Assembly (NCBI RefSeq): GCF_019933235.1
Contig: NZ_CP082945.1
Span: 3,162,001 to 3,226,000, forward strand
Source of the DNA: Streptomyces angustmyceticus
GTDB lineage: Bacteria; Actinomycetota; Actinomycetes; Streptomycetales; Streptomycetaceae
Direction: 5' to 3'
DNA length: 64,000 bases
Shown here one piece after another: positions 63,695 through 64,000 of this stretch. The number at the start of each line of letters is the position of its first letter. Within the stretch, counting starts at the first letter, position 1. Below the pieces are notes generated by a model. The model was not told where the DNA came from and made no database searches. It saw only the letters and a list, made by a program, of their open reading frames with translations. Position numbers and translations under genes: made by a program.

Positions 63695-64000
63695 GTCCGT
63701 GCCCCCGTGAGGTCGTCGGCCGGTCGGTTGGTGTCCGGGTGTGCGTCAGGCGGGGCGTGGCCGGGCTGGTCGCACGGGCCGAGCGGCGCGTGGCCCGGCG
63801 CGGCGCCGACGCGATGGGGCGCGATGCCCGATCCGTCGCCCGGTGCGTCACCCGGCCTGTCGCCCGGCCTGTCGCCCGGGGCGTCGCCCGACACCTCGGC
63901 AGGCTCGTCGTCGAAGCCGTGCGCTCCGATGCCCAGGAGCATCCGCAGGGTGGGCAGGACGGCGGCGGCGCGGTCGCGGTCCAGGCCGGGGCCGAAGCCG
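63691..64000 (-). CDS. C-terminal end of a probable DUF5682 protein (5' end outside window)
   Basis: Only the last about 102 residues are visible. GFGPGLDRDRAAAVLPTLRMLLGIGAHGFDDEP is followed by an acidic Gly/Asp/Pro repeat tail (GDAPGDRPGDRPGDAPGDG) and a His/Pro-rich end. The context, directly before and overlapping a CoxE-like VWA gene, matches the large DUF5682 component of the MoxR-VWA cluster. The internal ATG at about 63942 is not the start, as coding continues to the edge. Confidence 0.7.
   Translation of the reverse strand, partial: GFGPGLDRDRAAAVLPTLRMLLGIGAHGFDDEPAEVSGDAPGDRPGDRPGDAPGDGSGIAPHRVGAAPGHAPLGPCDQPGHAPPDAHPDTNRPADDLTGART

Overview
The window is chromosomal DNA from a high-GC actinomycete, almost certainly a Streptomyces or a close relative. 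The signs are coding GC above 70 percent with a strong G/C third-position bias, many GTG starts, stop/start overlaps of the ATGA and GTGA type, and families typical of the genus (XRE/DUF397 pair, membrane-anchored HTH proteins, MocR regulators, secreted phospholipase A2, DUF6879-like pair). From memory, the spacing of glyA, mdh, folD, purH-purN and sucD-sucC resembles the conserved core of Streptomyces chromosomes; this was not checked. I saw no tRNA, rRNA, CRISPR array, transposase or phage module.

Layout. 1-7 kb: the end of a cytochrome P450, glyA behind a ZTP riboswitch, ornithine aminotransferase, a lower-GC patch of small genes with a GNAT acetyltransferase, and a glutathionylspermidine-synthase-like ligase paired with a small lipoprotein (YgiC/YgiB type). 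7-13 kb: one gene of 5.6 kb made of 19 tandem Ig-like domains with no visible export signal. 13-19 kb: two paralogous divergons, each a MocR regulator facing an AhpD-like protein; both regulators appear to be read from leaderless transcripts. 19-25 kb: a lipoprotein trypsin-like protease, GNAT, ArsR plus quinone oxidoreductase around a palindromic operator, and a run of secreted proteins including phospholipase A2.

25-32.4 kb: a complete glycine betaine operon. It holds betB, betA, the ATPase, a coupled 57-residue small gene, a fused double permease and the binding protein, so choline oxidation and betaine uptake are made together for osmoprotection. 32.6-39.6 kb: a secreted protein, a Uma2 nuclease-like protein, a three-gene membrane operon in which two proteins share a GDHNT[VI]TH module, and an XRE regulator that overlaps a triplicated DUF397 protein by 236 nt in another frame. 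39.6-42.7 kb: mdh, then a lower-GC patch with a TPR gene remnant and a DUF6879-like pair. 42.8-46 kb: three paralogous HTH-TM proteins carrying two kinds of outer domain.

46-58 kb is mostly core metabolism: folD, purH-purN and sucC-sucD, with RDD, DUF6350 and other membrane proteins and a membrane-anchored sigma-like protein between them. ZMP is consumed by PurH and ZMP/ZTP is sensed at glyA, so the one-carbon genes in this window form a functional set. 58-64 kb holds a peptidoglycan amidase, two secreted low-complexity proteins, and a VWA protein coupled to the end of what is probably a DUF5682 protein.
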